A stretch of 64,000 bases of DNA, taken from positions 62,001 through 126,000 of the forward strand of contig NZ_JADRCR010000003.1 in assembly GCF_016649425.1 (NCBI RefSeq). Reading direction: 5' to 3'. The notes beneath the pieces were generated by a model. The model was not told the DNA's origin. It made no database searches and saw nothing but the letters and a program-made list of their open reading frames with translations. This document shows positions 1 to 9,110 of this stretch, piece by piece. The number at the start of each line of letters is the position of its first letter. The stretch's first letter is position 1. The stretch comes from Limnobaculum allomyrinae. Its GTDB lineage: Bacteria; Pseudomonadota; Gammaproteobacteria; Enterobacterales; Enterobacteriaceae. Both the position numbers and the translations under genes were made by a program.

Positions 1-1253
1 CGGGCATAATGCATTCCCATCACGCCTTGCGTATCGGTAAATTCAAACACCATGTTGGTCATCAGGTCGCATTTGGACAGCAAACCTGCACGGGTCGCCT
101 TGTTAACATCAGCGCCAATCTGGCTGGCAATCCAACCGGCCAGCGCCTGAATACGGTCAGTTTTGTCACGTACGGTACCAAGCTGTTGTTGGAACAGAAC
201 AGTTTCCAGACGTGGCAGACGATCTTCCAGACGATGCTTACGGTCAGTATTAAAGAAGAATTCCGCATCCGCCAGACGTGGGCGAACCACTTTCTCATTA
301 CCGGAGATTATCTGTTGCGGATCTTTGGATTCAATATTGGTCACGAAGATAAAGTTCGGCATTAAACGACCCTGATGATCATATACCGGGAAGTACTTTT
401 GATCGCCTTTCATCGTATGCACTAAGGCTTCGGATGGTACTGCCAGGAACTTCTCTTCAAATTTAGCGGTTAACACCACTGGCCATTCCACCAGCGAAGT
501 AACTTCTTCCAGCAGGCTCTCACTGATATCAGCTACACCGCCAAGTTTATCGGCAGCGGCTTCGGCATCACGCTTTATCAGTAGCTTACGGGTATCATAA
601 TCGGCGATCACTTTGCCGCGTTCGATCAGAATTTTTGGATACTGATCGGCGCTACCAATGGAGAACTCAGGTTCGCCCATAAAACGGTGACCGCGAATAA
701 TGCGATCGGATTTAATGCCCAAAATAGTTCCGTCAATCAGTTCACTACCGTACAGCATAGTTACGGTATGAACCGGGCGGATAAACTGGGTATCTTTATC
801 ACCCCAGCGCATCGGTTTAGGAATTGGCAATTTAGCCAGCGACTGGGCGACCAAATCGGCCAACAGCGCCTGCACTTGCTGGCCTTTAACCTGAGCGCGA
901 TACATCAGCCATTCGCCTTTGTCCGTAGTCAGTCGTTCAGCCTGTTCAACGGTGATACCGCAACCACGAGCCCAGCCCTCTGCGGCTTTGCTTGGTTTGC
1001 CTTCGGCATCAAACGCCTGAGAAATTGCCGGGCCGCGTTTTTCAACTTCACGATCGGGCTGTGAGGCCTGTAGTTCAATGACTTTCAGAGCCAGGCGGCG
1101 TGGAGCAGCGAACCACTCAACCGCGCCGTAGGACAAATTAGCGTTGTCCAGTTCCGCTTTAAAATTTGCAGCAAAAGATTCAGCAAGAGAGCGAAGCGCC
1201 TTCGGTGGCAACTCTTCCGTGCCGATTTCCACAAGGAAAGTTTGTTGAGTCAT
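1..1253 (-). CDS. glyS: Glycyl-tRNA synthetase beta subunit (partial, 3' end outside window)
   Basis: Beta subunit of the bacterial (alpha2beta2) glycyl-tRNA synthetase, which charges tRNA-Gly in the cytoplasm. The ATG at 1251-1253 opens a frame beginning [20 protein letters not shown], the characteristic GlyS N-terminus. The frame stays open to the window edge, giving 417 codons of the roughly 690 normal for the family. It follows glyQ on the same strand with a 9-nt gap (1254-1262), the usual glyQS operon arrangement. No internal stop or frameshift is seen; the missing C-terminus is only the window boundary. Identification is confident from the N-terminus and from the glyQ neighbour. Confidence 0.97.
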   Translation of the reverse strand, partial: MTQQTFLVEIGTEELPPKALRSLAESFAANFKAELDNANLSYGAVEWFAAPRRLALKVIELQASQPDREVEKRGPAISQAFDAEGKPSKAAEGWARGCGITVEQAERLTTDKGEWLMYRAQVKGQQVQALLADLVAQSLAKLPIPKPMRWGDKDTQFIRPVHTVTMLYGSELIDGTILGIKSDRIIRGHRFMGEPEFSIGSADQYPKILIERGKVIADYDTRKLLIKRDAEAAADKLGGVADISESLLEEVTSLVEWPVVLTAKFEEKFLAVPSEALVHTMKGDQKYFPVYDHQGRLMPNFIFVTNIESKDPQQIISGNEKVVRPRLADAEFFFNTDRKHRLEDRLPRLETVLFQQQLGTVRDKTDRIQALAGWIASQIGADVNKATRAGLLSKCDLMTNMVFEFTDTQGVMGMHYA

Positions 1254-1262
1254 GGCGTTCTC

Positions 1263-2177
1263 TTAAACCTTATTCTTATTACACATAGGGAAACCTAATG
1301 CCTCGCGAGAAGCATAGTAAGCCTCAGCAACCGCTTTGGTCAGCGTACGGATACGCAGAATATAGCGTTGGCGCTCGGTCACAGAGATCGCTTTGCGGGC
1401 ATCCAGCAGGTTAAAGCTATGGGCCGCTTTCAGAATGCGCTCGTAAGCCGGTAACGGCAGTGGAGTTTCTAATGCCAGTAACTTTTGAGCCTCTTTCTCA
1501 TACTGTTCAAAACAGCTGAACAGGAAGTCAGTATCGGCATATTCAAAGTTATAGGTAGACTGCTCCACTTCGTTTTGATGATAGATGTCACCATAGGTAG
1601 TCTTACCGAAAGGGCCGTCACTCCAGACTAAATCGTAAACGCTGTCCACGCCCTGAATATACATCGCCAGACGCTCAAGCCCGTAGGTGATTTCACCCGT
1701 TACTGGCTTACACTCCAGACCACCGACCTGTTGGAAATAGGTAAACTGGGTCACTTCCATTCCGTTTAGCCATACTTCCCAACCAAGACCCCAGGCACCC
1801 AGCGTTGGGTTTTCCCAGTTATCTTCAACAAAACGAATATCGTGCACCGTCGGATCCACACCCAGCTCTTTCAGTGAGCCAAGATACAACTCCTGAATAT
1901 TATCCGGAGAGGGTTTGATAATGACCTGAAACTGGTAGTAGTGCTGTAAGCGGTTCGGGTTTTCACCATAGCGACCATCCGTAGGACGGCGTGAAGGCTG
2001 CACATAAGCAGCGGCTATTGGCTCAGGCCCTAAAGCCCGCAGGCAGGTTATTGGATGTGACGTACCAGCACCGACTTCCATATCCAATGGTTGGACAATG
2101 GTGCAGCCCTGACGCGACCAATAATCCTGTAATGTTAGGATTAATCCCTGAAAGGTTTTATTATCGAACTTCTGCAT
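1263..2177 (-). CDS. glyQ: Glycyl-tRNA synthetase alpha subunit
   Basis: Catalytic alpha subunit of glycyl-tRNA synthetase; activates glycine with ATP and works as a tetramer with GlyS. 304 residues, essentially the standard family length. The frame begins [20 protein letters not shown] and carries the family-typical [19 protein letters not shown] and [20 protein letters not shown] blocks of the class II active site. The ATG at 2175-2177 is the conserved start. First gene of the glyQS operon, divergent from tag. Confidence 0.98.
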   Translation of the reverse strand: MQKFDNKTFQGLILTLQDYWSRQGCTIVQPLDMEVGAGTSHPITCLRALGPEPIAAAYVQPSRRPTDGRYGENPNRLQHYYQFQVIIKPSPDNIQELYLGSLKELGVDPTVHDIRFVEDNWENPTLGAWGLGWEVWLNGMEVTQFTYFQQVGGLECKPVTGEITYGLERLAMYIQGVDSVYDLVWSDGPFGKTTYGDIYHQNEVEQSTYNFEYADTDFLFSCFEQYEKEAQKLLALETPLPLPAYERILKAAHSFNLLDARKAISVTERQRYILRIRTLTKAVAEAYYASREALGFPMCNKNKV

Positions 2178-2219
2178 GTTGGATCCGCGCGCGATAGAGT
2201 TTAATTAATGTAGCTGATA

Positions 2220-2248
2220 AGTATACCTATAGACGACCAGATGTGCAG
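2220..2248 (-). promoter_or_regulatory. Possible sigma70 promoter of glyQS
   Basis: Read on the minus strand, TATACT (2220-2225) is a good -10 hexamer. A weak -35 candidate, CTGCAC (2243-2248), lies 17 nt upstream. The site lies 43 nt before the glyQ start codon in the 120-bp divergent spacer with tag. The -35 match is poor, so this is tentative. Confidence 0.3.
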
Positions 2249-2297
2249 CTCTAATCCATACCGGACACAGGATTTTGTTAAAAATCAGGGGAAATAT

Positions 2298-2867
2298 ATG
2301 CAACGTTGTAGCTGGGTCAATCAAGATCCACTTTACATTGAGTACCATGACAACGAATGGGGCAAGCCCGTTCGCAACAATCAAAAACTGTTTGAGAAAA
2401 TTTGTCTGGAAGGACAACAAGCCGGACTTTCATGGATTACCGTATTGAAAAAACGTGAGGCTTACCGCCAATGCTTTCACCACTTTGATCCGGTAAAAGT
2501 TGCTGCCATGACGGAAAAAGACATTGATAAACTGATGGAAAACCCAGGACTCATTCGCCATCGCGGCAAACTGGAGGCCATCGTGCATAATGCCAAAGCT
2601 TATCTGGCCATGCAGGCTGCCGGAGAGGACTTCGCCACCTTTATCTGGTCGTTTGTAGATAATCATCCAATCCTCAACCATCTTTCGATGAAAAAACCTG
2701 AAGAATTCCCTGCTTCCACGCCGACTTCGGTCGCCATGGCAAAAGCACTAAAAAAGCGTGGTTTTAAATTTTTCGGTGCCACCACCTGTTATGCCTTTAT
2801 GCAATCGATGGGGCTGGTTAACGACCATATGATTGAATGTTTCTGCCATCCGGACAACCACGCGTGA
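2298..2867 (+). CDS. tag: DNA-3-methyladenine glycosylase I
   Basis: Constitutive base-excision repair enzyme that removes 3-methyladenine from alkylated DNA. The chosen ATG at 2298 gives 189 residues starting MQRCSWVNQDPLYIEYHDNE, which matches the Tag N-terminus including the zinc-site Cys. An in-frame upstream start at 2241 would add 19 residues not seen in the family, whereas AGGGGA (2287-2292) is a well placed ribosome site for 2298. The C-terminal zinc ligands are visible in HMIECFCHPDNH. Its stop codon overlaps the start of the next gene (yiaC), as expected for a tag-yiaC operon. Confidence 0.96.
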   Translation: MQRCSWVNQDPLYIEYHDNEWGKPVRNNQKLFEKICLEGQQAGLSWITVLKKREAYRQCFHHFDPVKVAAMTEKDIDKLMENPGLIRHRGKLEAIVHNAKAYLAMQAAGEDFATFIWSFVDNHPILNHLSMKKPEEFPASTPTSVAMAKALKKRGFKFFGATTCYAFMQSMGLVNDHMIECFCHPDNHA

Positions 2868-3307
2868 TTCGTCACTATCAGCCACAGGATCTGGATGCGC
2901 TAATGGCGTTGTGGTTAGCCACCACCATTCATGCGCACCCTTTTGTTGAACAATCGTACTGGCAGGAAAGTGAGCCATTGGTTCGCAACGTTTATATTCC
3001 TGATGCAACCACCTGGGTCTATTGTGAACATGATGAAATCATTGGTTTTATCAGTGTGATGGAACAGCAGTTTATCGGAGCGCTGTTTGTTGATTTTAAT
3101 CATCAGGGAAAAGGCATTGGTAAGGCGTTGATTGAGGCAGTTAAACATCATTACCCCAAACTGCTACTTGAGGTCTATCGGGAAAATACCCACGCACTTC
3201 AATTCTATCAGGCAATGGGTTTTCATATTGTCAGCGAACAACCTCACCCGGAAACAAAACAGATAACCTTAATCATGCAATGGCAAGCCCCCTTTATTGC
3301 TCCCTGA
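2864..3307 (+). CDS. yiaC: GNAT-family N-acetyltransferase YiaC
   Basis: Acetyl-CoA-dependent acyltransferase of the GNAT fold; E. coli YiaC has been reported as a protein lysine acetyltransferase. A GTG at 2864-2866 that overlaps the tag stop codon (GTGA) gives 147 residues beginning with an Ile-Arg pair like E. coli YiaC (146 residues). An ATG at 2837 would add nine residues and overlap tag more, so the GTG is preferred and implies translational coupling. The acetyl-CoA loop is visible as NHQGKGIGKALIEAV, followed by the typical LEVYRENTHALQFYQAMGF segment. The tag-yiaC pairing is as in E. coli. Confidence 0.9.
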   Translation: MIRHYQPQDLDALMALWLATTIHAHPFVEQSYWQESEPLVRNVYIPDATTWVYCEHDEIIGFISVMEQQFIGALFVDFNHQGKGIGKALIEAVKHHYPKLLLEVYRENTHALQFYQAMGFHIVSEQPHPETKQITLIMQWQAPFIAP

Positions 3308-3325
3308 TAACACGCTTTTAGCCTT

Positions 3326-3360
3326 ACACAGGGTAAGTGCTGTTAGTGCGAACCCTGTGT
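3326..3360. terminator. Inverted repeat after yiaC, possible terminator
   Basis: ACACAGGGT (3326-3334) pairs perfectly with ACCCTGTGT (3352-3360), a 9-bp stem with a 17-nt loop, 18 nt after the yiaC stop. No T-run follows, so intrinsic termination is uncertain; a protein-binding palindrome is an alternative. The rest of the 281-bp spacer up to 3588 holds a -10-like TATAAT at 3403-3408 without a convincing -35, possibly serving the lipoprotein gene pair. Confidence 0.35.
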
Positions 3361-3588
3361 AGCTACCGCACTTAATTACCCTTTTACTCATTATTAGCCT
3401 GCTATAATTGTAAAGATACGGGTCTGATAGCAGTGACAAAAAACGACGTCATCACCCCGTATAACGGCCTTTTTCGGTTGTTAAAGAAGTGTCCTGCAAT
3501 TGAAAAATTTGCGTAAAGAAACTTCCTTTCCGCAAAAATTAGGCTTTAATCTGCTGTATCAGGATGTCGATTCAACGAGGTACAGGTT

Positions 3589-3858
3589 ATGAAAAAGTTT
3601 ATTGCAGCAGTTGTCGTAGTTACATCTATGCTGTCACTGGCAGGTTGTGCAAATCCGTATGGTGGAAGTAATCCCAATAACAATCAGGCAGCAAACGTAG
3701 GTGTTGGTGCAGGCGTTGGGGCCGTTGTCGGTGCAGGCATCGGTGCATTATCTTCCTCGCACAAAGATAATACTAAGGGAGCCCTGATTGGTGCTGCCGC
3801 AGGTGCTGCGGTTGGTGCTGCTTCCGGAGCCATTCTGGGCAATAGCTCAGGTCAGTAA
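3589..3858 (+). CDS. Small glycine-zipper lipoprotein, YiaD N-terminus-like
   Basis: 89-residue predicted outer-membrane or periplasmic lipoprotein. The signal peptide ends in a lipobox, LAGC, with Cys at about residue 20. The mature part is a short Asn-rich linker followed by a glycine-zipper segment with GAGVGAVVGAGIGALSSS and KGALIGAAAGAAVGAASGA. This region closely matches residues 35-80 of the adjacent YiaD, but the OmpA-like domain is absent. It lies 20 nt upstream of yiaD on the same strand and is presumably co-transcribed. It looks like a duplication of the YiaD N-terminal half; a membrane-spanning role for the zipper is inference. Similar short lipoproteins (Glycine-zipper/Rick_17kDa-like) occur in many enterobacteria. 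Confidence 0.85.
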   Translation: MKKFIAAVVVVTSMLSLAGCANPYGGSNPNNNQAANVGVGAGVGAVVGAGIGALSSSHKDNTKGALIGAAAGAAVGAASGAILGNSSGQ

Positions 3859-3878
3859 TTCTGTTTTAAGGTATATGT

Positions 3879-4538
3879 ATGAAAAAGTTTATGATTGCCA
3901 CGGTTATTGCACTTAGCGGTACATTAGCCGTTTCGGGTTGTACGACTAACCCTTATACCGGTGAATCACAAGTTGGCGATTCTGGCATTGGTGCAGGTAT
4001 TGGCGCTGTTGTTGGCGCGGGTGTAGGTGCATTGTCATCATCCAAGAAAGACCGCGGTAAAGGTGCCCTGATTGGGGCTGCTGCCGGGGCTGCTCTGGGT
4101 GGTAGTGTTGGTTACTATATGGACGTTCAGGAAGCTAAACTGCGTGAGAAAATGGCAGGTACTGGCGTGAGCGTTACCCGTTCAGGCGATCAGATCATTC
4201 TGAATATGCCAAATAATGTTACTTTTGATACCAGCAGCAGTACGCTGAAGCCTGCAGGTGCTAATACTCTGACGGGTGTGGCAATGGTATTAAAAGAGTA
4301 CAACAAAACCGCCGTGAATATTCTTGGCCACACCGACAGCACCGGTTCTCGTCAGTTAAACATGAATCTGTCTCAACAGCGTGCTGACAGCGTAGCCAGT
4401 TCGTTAATTACTCAGGGTGTTGCTGCTAACCGTATTCATACTCAGGGTGTTGGACCCGATCAACCGATCGCCTCTAACAGCACAGAGGCTGGTAAAGCAC
4501 AGAACCGTCGCGTAACCATTACGTTAAGTCCATTGTGA
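3879..4538 (+). CDS. yiaD: OmpA-family lipoprotein YiaD
   Basis: 219-residue outer-membrane lipoprotein. The signal peptide ends in the lipobox VSGC. A glycine-zipper segment (about residues 36-82) precedes an OmpA C-terminal-like peptidoglycan-binding domain (about residues 105-217), which contains VTFDTSSSTLKP, NILGHTDSTGS and the LSQQRADSVASSL and NRRVTITL blocks. Length and order match E. coli YiaD, described as a BamD multicopy suppressor. It is preceded by a shorter paralogue (3589-3858) and followed by a strong terminator. Confidence 0.95.
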   Translation: MKKFMIATVIALSGTLAVSGCTTNPYTGESQVGDSGIGAGIGAVVGAGVGALSSSKKDRGKGALIGAAAGAALGGSVGYYMDVQEAKLREKMAGTGVSVTRSGDQIILNMPNNVTFDTSSSTLKPAGANTLTGVAMVLKEYNKTAVNILGHTDSTGSRQLNMNLSQQRADSVASSLITQGVAANRIHTQGVGPDQPIASNSTEAGKAQNRRVTITLSPL

Positions 4539-4560
4539 TTGGGGTTTGATGTTTTGTGAG

Positions 4561-4587
4561 AAACCGGCGCTGTGCGCCGGTTTTTTT
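4561..4587 (+). terminator. Rho-independent terminator of yiaD
   Basis: AAACCGGCG (4561-4569) pairs with CGCCGGTTT (4575-4583) around a 5-nt loop and is followed by a run of seven T. It sits 23 nt after the yiaD stop; a textbook intrinsic terminator. Confidence 0.93.
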
Positions 4588-4624
4588 ATGGCGGGTAGAT
4601 TGGTTAAATTGACTGATAAGAATG

Positions 4625-4675
4625 TTCCGGCCGTAAAAACGATGTTGCTCATATCACCTTAGTGCTCGACCGGAA
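4625..4675. repeat. Short intergenic inverted-repeat element, copy 1
   Basis: TTCCGGCCG (4625-4633) and CGACCGGAA (4667-4675) form inverted ends of a 51-bp element. A second copy with nearly the same ends and similar interior (GTAA near the left end, GTGC near the right) lies at 39062-39111. Both copies are between genes, so this looks like a small dispersed palindromic repeat. Confidence 0.6.
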
Positions 4676-4686
4676 AGCCGCCTTAC

Positions 4687-5313
4687 TTAGCTTTTTAGAC
4701 CTCTGGCTTTATGGTTAGATGCCAGAATATTTCCCCCGGCTATCCCTTGTTTATTCTCCACTGCTTTTAGCCATTCTGCTGTTGATGCGGCTGCGGCAAA
4801 CCGGGAATGGAAAACGACACTGAATACCCGGTGGATCTCTTCAGCAGTTGCCTTTCCGGCCTGATTTTCGTAAGGAAGACTTCCTGTGGCGTCGGACAGA
4901 AACTCGACGCTAAATCCTGCATGACTGGCGTGGTAAATGGTGGAAGCGTCACAGTTATGCGTCATATAGCCGACAATAGTTAAGGTATTTATTTGTCGGT
5001 CTTTCAGCCAGGCCATAAGCGCTGTTTCGGCAAACGCATCGGGTAAGCGCTTCTCAATCAATAAATCGTGATGCTGACGCTGAATCTCCGGGTGCAACGC
5101 CCACCCTTTACTGCCTCTGGCGAACACCGGTGAGTTTTCCGCGGCGCTGTTTTGCACAACAACAATTGGAATACCCTCTTTTTTTGCCACCGCCATAGCC
5201 CGGATAATATTGTTTAACGATATCTCCACCGGTGGATATTCAATAGGTAATTCTCCAGTGAAATACTCGTTTTGCACATCAATAACGATCAATGCTCTTG
5301 TCGGCCTGTCCAT
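4687..5313 (-). CDS. Isochorismatase-family cysteine hydrolase
   Basis: 208-residue cytoplasmic hydrolase of the isochorismatase-like superfamily, whose members hydrolyse amides or vinyl ethers (nicotinamide, ureidoacrylate, isochorismate). The catalytic triad is visible: Asp12 in IVIDVQNEYF, Lys88 in LIEKRLPDAF, and Cys121 in GYMTHNCDAST, the last preceded by the usual bulge region. ATG at 5311-5313 is chosen over a TTG one codon upstream because AAGGA sits 8 nt before it. It is divergent from a GlxA-type regulator (5445-6434), a pairing that suggests the regulator controls it. The substrate cannot be named. Confidence 0.88.
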   Translation of the reverse strand: MDRPTRALIVIDVQNEYFTGELPIEYPPVEISLNNIIRAMAVAKKEGIPIVVVQNSAAENSPVFARGSKGWALHPEIQRQHHDLLIEKRLPDAFAETALMAWLKDRQINTLTIVGYMTHNCDASTIYHASHAGFSVEFLSDATGSLPYENQAGKATAEEIHRVFSVVFHSRFAAAASTAEWLKAVENKQGIAGGNILASNHKARGLKS

Positions 5314-5444
5314 CAATAGTTTCCTTATAGCCCGTTAACACTTCGGCTATTTTGCGGGCTTACTCACTTATCGGATAGTGACCTGAATGACAGATATCGA
5401 TAGAATCAGGCCAATTATCTTTGCCTGACATTCAGGGAATATGC

Positions 5445-6434
5445 ATGGAACCGCTGACCAACCCGACCACTATTGCCGTTGCCGCTTATCAGGGCATTAA
5501 TCCGTTTCATCTCTCTATTCCCCATACGGTATTCAGTAATGTGCTGAATCAGGATGGCTCTCCTCGTTTTCGGGTCATCACCTGTGCACTGGAAGAGCAA
5601 CAGATAGAAAGTTCGATGGGGTTTAGCATCACGACTCAATACGGTATTGAAGGCTTCCGGCAGGCAGATATCATCATTGTGCCATCCTGGCACCGCATTG
5701 ATATTGCCCCTCCCGAAGAGTTTATTGATGTGCTGAAACAGGCTAATCGGCAGGGTGTAAAAATTGTCGGCTTATGTCTGGGAGCCTTTGTACTGGCTAA
5801 AGCCGGGCTATTAAATGGTAAGGCGGCAACCACCCACTGGAAATGGGCCAATGCTTTTAGCCTGCGTTATCCGGAAGTAGCGCTGCGCGCAGCGGAACTC
5901 TATATTGATGAAGGAAATATTCTGACCTCCGCCGGTATGGCCGCAGCGATTGATTGCTGCTTACATATGCTACGGCAGATTTGCGGAGCAGAAATCGCTA
6001 ATCAGGTTGCCCGTCAAATGGTTGTTGCACCTCATCGTCAGGGAGGGCAGGCACAATTTATTGAAATTCCACTGCCGGTATCACGACAGGATGACCGTAT
6101 CTCTCAGGTACTTAACTGGGCAGCGCAACATCCTGAACTACCGCACTCTATCGATTCACTGGCGCAAAAAGGTGCGTTAAGCCGTCGAACCTTTACCCGA
6201 CATGTGCGGCAAACTACCGGTACCACGGTAATGCAATGGCTGTTGAATCAGCGCCTTGCTAAAGCACAACGAATGCTGGAATCCGGCAATCATTCTATGG
6301 AGAAGGTGGCGGCAGAATCCGGTTTTAATACCGTGGCGTCCCTGCGTCAGCACTTTACCAAAGCGTTGAACATTTCTCCCTCATCCTACCGGAAGCAGTT
6401 CAAAATAAAGGCAGAACAATCAGCCAGTAAATAA
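5445..6434 (+). CDS. GlxA-type AraC-family regulator with DJ-1/PfpI domain
   Basis: 329-residue transcription factor. Residues about 10-190 form a DJ-1/PfpI (class I glutamine amidotransferase-like) sensor domain with the nucleophile-elbow motif GLCLGAF. Residues about 225-320 form the AraC double helix-turn-helix with SRRTFTRHVRQ and the second helix AAESGFNTVASLRQHF. ATG 5445 is preferred to an upstream TTG (5421) because CAGGGA lies 7 nt before it. It is transcribed divergently from the cysteine hydrolase across a 131-bp spacer, so it probably regulates that gene. Family members sense small metabolites; the effector here is unknown. Confidence 0.9.
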   Translation: MEPLTNPTTIAVAAYQGINPFHLSIPHTVFSNVLNQDGSPRFRVITCALEEQQIESSMGFSITTQYGIEGFRQADIIIVPSWHRIDIAPPEEFIDVLKQANRQGVKIVGLCLGAFVLAKAGLLNGKAATTHWKWANAFSLRYPEVALRAAELYIDEGNILTSAGMAAAIDCCLHMLRQICGAEIANQVARQMVVAPHRQGGQAQFIEIPLPVSRQDDRISQVLNWAAQHPELPHSIDSLAQKGALSRRTFTRHVRQTTGTTVMQWLLNQRLAKAQRMLESGNHSMEKVAAESGFNTVASLRQHFTKALNISPSSYRKQFKIKAEQSASK

Positions 6435-6515
6435 ACCAAAAACCGGTCATGATTTATTTATCAGTTATGGTAATGTTTGGTCACTGACAATCTATCCCAT
6501 CGCAGAGGACAGGAC

Positions 6516-7490
6516 ATGAAGCCATCGATCGTCTCCTATAAGAAACTGCCCGAAGATTTACAGGACAAACTGGAACAACGTTTTTCCGTTACCTCTTTTG
6601 ACTCCATTACTAATGAAAATCGCGCCGACTTTATTAAAGCCCTGAGTAAAGCCGAAGGTATCATTGGAGCTAACGAAACTATCGATCGTAAATTACTGGA
6701 ACAGGCACCGGTACTCAGAGCGGTTTCTACCATTTCTGCGGGTTTTGACAACTTTGACGTTGATGCCCTGACCGAAAGAAAGATTCCTTTGATGCATACG
6801 CCAGGGGCCCTGACCGAGACGGTGGCAGATACTATTATGGCGCTGGTGCTGACTACCGGTCGGCGCATCCTGAATGTAGCGGAACGAGTAAAAGCCGGAG
6901 AGTGGAAAGGCAGCGTAGGCGAGAGCTGGTTTGGTACCGATATTCATCATAAAACCATGGGAATCATCGGAATGGGTCGTATTGGTACCGCACTGGCTCA
7001 GCGGGCACATTTCGGTTTCGGTATGAAAATCGTTTATAACACCCGCAACCGCAATCCGGAGGCAGAAAACCGCTTCGATGCCATTCATATGGAATTAGAT
7101 AAACTGCTGTCAGTAGCCGATTATGTCTGTCTGATATTGCCGTTGAATCCACAAACTCGTCACCTGATTAATGCAGAACGATTCGCACTGATGAAACCAT
7201 CAGCCTTCTTTATTAATGCCGGACGTGGCCCGGTAGTGGATGAAGCAGCATTAATCGAAGCACTACAGCAAGGCACCATTGCCGGTGCGGGTCTGGATGT
7301 ATTTGAAAAAGAGCCGCTGCCAAAGGACTCCCCGCTGCTATCGATGCCGAACGTGGTTGCAATTCCGCATATTGGTTCAGCCACTTTTGAGGCACGCTAT
7401 GCCATGGCTGCCAGCGCCGTTGATAATTTAATTGCAGCCATGACGGACAGTATCGATGGCAACTGCGTTAATCCTCAGGTTATCCGCTAG
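6516..7490 (+). CDS. ghrB: Glyoxylate/hydroxypyruvate (2-keto-gluconate) reductase GhrB
   Basis: D-isomer-specific 2-hydroxyacid dehydrogenase, 324 residues, the same length as E. coli GhrB. It reduces glyoxylate, hydroxypyruvate and 2-keto-D-gluconate with NADPH. The Rossmann motif GMGRIG lies at about residues 152-157. Catalytic residues Arg237 ([11 protein letters not shown]), Glu266 (DVFEKEP) and His285 (IPHIGSAT) are all present. Start ATG 6516 follows the purine-rich GAGGACAGGA and matches the conserved MKPS N-terminus; an upstream TTG (6477) is rejected. In E. coli ghrB follows yiaD; here the hydrolase/regulator pair lies between. Confidence 0.94.
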   Translation: MKPSIVSYKKLPEDLQDKLEQRFSVTSFDSITNENRADFIKALSKAEGIIGANETIDRKLLEQAPVLRAVSTISAGFDNFDVDALTERKIPLMHTPGALTETVADTIMALVLTTGRRILNVAERVKAGEWKGSVGESWFGTDIHHKTMGIIGMGRIGTALAQRAHFGFGMKIVYNTRNRNPEAENRFDAIHMELDKLLSVADYVCLILPLNPQTRHLINAERFALMKPSAFFINAGRGPVVDEAALIEALQQGTIAGAGLDVFEKEPLPKDSPLLSMPNVVAIPHIGSATFEARYAMAASAVDNLIAAMTDSIDGNCVNPQVIR

Positions 7491-7511
7491 CACACAAATC
7501 TGGCCCTGGTC

Positions 7512-7560
7512 TTACCGTGTCTGCATCAAATCACACATTTTTTTGATGTAGTCACGGTAA
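7512..7560. terminator. Long inverted repeat after ghrB
   Basis: A 19-bp stem with one mismatch and one G-T pair: TTACCGTG...CATCAAA (7512-7530) against TTTGATG...CACGGTAA (7542-7560), 21 nt past the ghrB stop. The loop contains ACACATTT. It probably ends the ghrB transcript, though there is no T-tract after it. Confidence 0.5.
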
Positions 7561-7640
7561 AAATGCAGTTTATTTATCAGCACAATCCCTCGGAATTAAC
7601 CAAATAAACCTGTTGAATACCACATTCAATGGTCGCCTGA

Positions 7641-7664
7641 ACCACACATTTCACCATGTGTGGT
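7641..7664. repeat. Perfect 9-bp inverted repeat upstream of avtA
   Basis: ACCACACAT (7641-7649) and ATGTGTGGT (7656-7664) separated by 6 nt, 114 bp before the avtA start. It could be an operator or a leader hairpin for avtA; nothing more can be said from sequence alone. Confidence 0.4.
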
Positions 7665-7778
7665 AATTACTACAGAACTTCAGATAAAAATCAGTCAAAT
7701 ACTCACCCGTTGCACCAGCTAAGGTCTGTCGGTATGGTTAATGGTTATCCCCTCAGCCCATAACATCAATGTATTAAC

Positions 7779-9029
7779 ATGACATTTTCATCTTTTGGTA
7801 AAAAATTTACCCGTTTTTCCGGCATTACCCAGTTAATGAGCGATTTAAACGATGGTTTACGCACTCCCGGGGCAATTATGCTTGGGGGCGGTAATCCTGC
7901 AAAAATCCCGGAAATGCAAGACTACTTTACTCAGCTTTGTGCCGATTTACTGGCAGAAGGAAAGCTCACCGAATCTATCTGTAACTATGATGGCCCGCAG
8001 GGGAAGAATACCTTTCTGACTGCACTGGCAGAGATGTTAAGCAAAGAGCTGGGCTGGCCGATTGAAGCGAAAAATATCGCTCTGACCAACGGTAGCCAAA
8101 GTGCTTTTTTCTATCTGTTTAATCTGTTCGCCGGCCACCAGCCCGATGGTCAGGTGAAGAAAGTTCTGTTTCCTCTGGCTCCGGAATATATCGGCTACGC
8201 CGATGTAGGGTTGGAAGAAGACCTTTTGGTCTCTTATAAACCGACCATCGAGCTGCTGCCCGAAGGCATGTTTAAATATCATGTGGATTTTGACCATCTG
8301 CATATTGGTGATGATATTGGCGCTATTTGCGTTTCTCGTCCAACTAACCCAACGGGTAACGTATTAACCGACGAAGAAGTGATGCGTCTGGATGCCATTG
8401 CGCATCAGAAAGGCATCCCGCTGATTATCGATAACGCCTACGGTGTTCCTTTTCCGGGTATTATCTTTAGTCAGGCCACGCCGCTATGGAATTTGAATAC
8501 CATTCTGTGTATGAGCCTGTCCAAACTGGGTCTGCCAGGCACTCGCTGCGGAATTATTATCGCTAATGAAGAAACCATTCAGGCCATGGGCAATATGAAT
8601 GGCATTATTAGCCTGGCACCGGGCAGCATCGGCCCGGCACTGGCTTTAGAGATGATAGAACGCGGTGATTTACTCCGTCTTTCAGAGCAGGTAATCCGTC
8701 CCTTCTATCAACAGCGCGTAGAGCAAACGCTGGCGATTATTCGCCGTTATATCCCGGCAGAACGCTGTCTGATCCATAAACCTGAAGGTGCCATCTTCCT
8801 GTGGTTATGGTTCAAGGATTTACCTGTCAGCAGTCAAACCCTGTATCAACGGTTAAAAGCCCGCGGTGTACTGATGGTGCCCGGTCATTACTTCTTCTCT
8901 GGTCTGGAGCAGGAGTGGCCTCATACCCAGCAATGTATGCGGATGAACTATGTGCCGGAGCCCGAGTTAATAGAGAAGGGAATTATTGTTTTAGCGGAAG
9001 AGATTGAGAGAGCACATAAGGAAGGATAA
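7779..9029 (+). CDS. avtA: Valine-pyruvate aminotransferase
   Basis: PLP-dependent fold-type I aminotransferase (transaminase C) interconverting valine plus pyruvate with 2-oxoisovalerate plus alanine. 416 residues, against 417 in E. coli, starting MTFSSFGKKFTRFSGIT. The PLP-lysine segment is CMSLSKLGLPGTRCG and the substrate-carboxylate region RMNYVPEPE is near the end. Alignment by eye with E. coli AvtA is collinear throughout. No strong Shine-Dalgarno is visible before ATG 7779, which is nevertheless the family start. Confidence 0.95.
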   Translation: MTFSSFGKKFTRFSGITQLMSDLNDGLRTPGAIMLGGGNPAKIPEMQDYFTQLCADLLAEGKLTESICNYDGPQGKNTFLTALAEMLSKELGWPIEAKNIALTNGSQSAFFYLFNLFAGHQPDGQVKKVLFPLAPEYIGYADVGLEEDLLVSYKPTIELLPEGMFKYHVDFDHLHIGDDIGAICVSRPTNPTGNVLTDEEVMRLDAIAHQKGIPLIIDNAYGVPFPGIIFSQATPLWNLNTILCMSLSKLGLPGTRCGIIIANEETIQAMGNMNGIISLAPGSIGPALALEMIERGDLLRLSEQVIRPFYQQRVEQTLAIIRRYIPAERCLIHKPEGAIFLWLWFKDLPVSSQTLYQRLKARGVLMVPGHYFFSGLEQEWPHTQQCMRMNYVPEPELIEKGIIVLAEEIERAHKEG

Positions 9030-9110
9030 ATCCGCCCTTTGAAAGATATATAATTCAGTTTCTCTTATTCGCCATTTTGTAAAATAGAAGGGCAACGCTC
9101 ACTGGGTGTT

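Noticed and set aside
1-1253. glyS pseudogene because only the N-terminal part is seen
   Set aside because: The frame is intact to position 1; truncation is caused by the window edge.
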